Below, in pieces: positions 63,056 to 64,000 of a stretch of DNA of 64,000 nucleotides. Below the pieces are notes generated by a model that saw only the letters and a program-made list of their open reading frames with translations, searched no databases and had not been told where the DNA came from. The DNA comes from Hymenobacter nivis. GTDB taxonomy: Bacteria > Bacteroidota > Bacteroidia > Cytophagales > Hymenobacteraceae. The translations under genes were made by a program, and so were the position numbers. The DNA is taken from contig NZ_RCYZ01000002.1 in NCBI RefSeq assembly GCF_006439025.1, positions 496,753-560,752 on the forward strand, given 5' to 3'. Positions within the stretch are counted from its first letter, which is position 1, and the number at the start of each line of letters is the position of its first letter.

Positions 63056-64000
63056 ATGGCAACTCTGACGCATCAAGAAAGCGCCACGGCTGAGCAACTC
63101 GTCGTTACGGATGGCGCCCGTAAAATATTCTTTATCATAATCCTGGCCGGGGTAGCTTTACTAATTGCAGGATTATTGGCTTCTATCTTCCATTGGGGAG
63201 AGGCGCACGAGGCTGTTGGATCAGCAGCTCACGAAGAGGGCAGCCCTATCTGGCTCAAGCGGCTTCTGGTTAGCCTGTGGCATAGCAATTTGTTCTTTCT
63301 AGGCATATCAGCTGTTGGTACCGTATTCGTTGCCATCAACTATGTAGCGTATGCTGGGTGGTCAGTTATTGTCAAACGTATTGCCGAAGCATTTAGCGTT
63401 TGGATCCTACCGGGTGCAGTCATAATGCTTGTAGTGTTCTTGATAGGTCGCCATGACATATTTCACTGGACACATGAAGGCATTATGACCAAGGGCTCGC
63501 CCAACTACGATGCCATTATCGCGGGCAAGGGTGCGTTCTTGAGTGTGCCATTTTACCTAATCCGGATGATTTCTTATCTGGTTATCTGGTGGGCCTTTTC
63601 TTGGAAGTTGCGGAAGCTGTCGGTAGAGGAGGATTTGAATGGCGGCACCAAGTATTTCCACACTAGCGTGACAACTGCGGCCCTTTTCTTAGTGTTATAC
63701 GCTGTAACGTCTTCGATGTCTGCATGGGACTGGGTTATGTCAGTTGATGTACATTGGTTCAGCACTATGTTTGGGTGGTATGTGTTTGCATCTTGGTGGG
63801 TGTCTGGCATTGCTGGCATTACCCTCACTGCCATCTTCTTGAAGCAAAACGGTTACCTGCGTTTCATGAACGCTAACCACTTCCATGACTTGGGTAAGCT
63901 AATGTTTGGCTTTAGCATCTTCTGGTGCTACGTATGGTTCGCCCAGTTTATGTTGATCTGGTATGCAAACCTGCCTGAGGAAGCTGTTTACTTCAATCAG
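63056..64000 (+). CDS. actF: Alternative Complex III subunit F, NrfD-like membrane protein (3' end cut)
   Basis: ActF is the second NrfD-like subunit, possibly involved in proton translocation. The frame is open from ATG 63056 to the right edge (315 residues visible, no stop). It begins MATLTHQESATAEQL, followed by several membrane helices; LFFLGISAVGTVFVAINYVAYAGW-like and FLIGRHDIFHWTHEG segments match the family. Cytochrome oxidase genes are expected beyond the edge, as in other act operons. Confidence 0.93.
   Translation, partial: MATLTHQESATAEQLVVTDGARKIFFIIILAGVALLIAGLLASIFHWGEAHEAVGSAAHEEGSPIWLKRLLVSLWHSNLFFLGISAVGTVFVAINYVAYAGWSVIVKRIAEAFSVWILPGAVIMLVVFLIGRHDIFHWTHEGIMTKGSPNYDAIIAGKGAFLSVPFYLIRMISYLVIWWAFSWKLRKLSVEEDLNGGTKYFHTSVTTAALFLVLYAVTSSMSAWDWVMSVDVHWFSTMFGWYVFASWWVSGIAGITLTAIFLKQNGYLRFMNANHFHDLGKLMFGFSIFWCYVWFAQFMLIWYANLPEEAVYFNQ

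Overview
The window looks like chromosomal DNA of a GC-rich Bacteroidota, most likely Hymenobacter or a close relative in Hymenobacteraceae. This is inferred from gene content, not from a marker match. It carries two SusC/SusD outer-membrane uptake pairs, the type IX secretion protein PorQ, an Alternative Complex III (act) operon, a GSCFA protein, an OmpA/PD40 protein, and promoters of the Bacteroidota form TTTG/TTG-N19-20-TAnnTTTG. Coding density is high. Genes lie on both strands in short operons separated by hairpins. I saw no rRNA, tRNA, CRISPR array, prophage or insertion sequence.

Layout. 1-4.2 kb: hypothetical genes, a GreA-like protein, an UlaG-type metallo-hydrolase and an overlapping pair of DoxX-like membrane proteins. 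4.2-11.7 kb: an OmpA/PD40 envelope protein, then lon, porQ and hslU. 11.8-16.4 kb: SusC/SusD pair 1 (minus strand). 16.8-25.4 kb: a minus-strand block with prfB (read through a +1 frameshift), ilvE, a cobalamin adenosyltransferase, an ABC ATPase, a large TPR membrane protein, gatC, plsC and a Nudix hydrolase. 25.5-25.7 kb: a likely structured small RNA with its own promoter box and terminator. 26.1-29.2 kb: a CZB zinc-sensor protein, a CHASE3-type histidine kinase and a response regulator that overlaps rnhB. 29.3-36.5 kb: gcvT, comB, a MazG-like protein, dtd, a membrane glycosyltransferase, mltG and an RNase D-like gene. 36.6-41.2 kb: SusC/SusD pair 2. 41.3-51.3 kb: a prohibitin-like protein, queA, a lipoprotein-type methyltransferase, an Ala-rich lipoprotein, priA and a DUF255 thioredoxin protein. 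51.4-55.4 kb: a GSCFA protein with a long histone-like tail, then rpsF-rpsR-rplI. 55.6-64.0 kb: actABCDE and a truncated actF.

How the genes work together. The act genes encode a quinol:cytochrome c oxidoreductase replacing complex bc1. Lon and HslU serve protein quality control. PrfB, GatC, Dtd, QueA and the ribosomal proteins serve translation, and PriA and RNase HII serve genome maintenance. The SusC/D pairs, PorQ, OmpA/PD40 protein, MltG and PlsC belong to the cell envelope.

The most unusual non-coding content is (i) the candidate small RNA at 25553-25697, (ii) dispersed REP-like inverted repeats between genes, four of them sharing a GAAGCATCT-like core, (iii) long, nearly loopless perfect palindromes at gene ends, and (iv) the recurrence of GGGGCCCC throughout the window.
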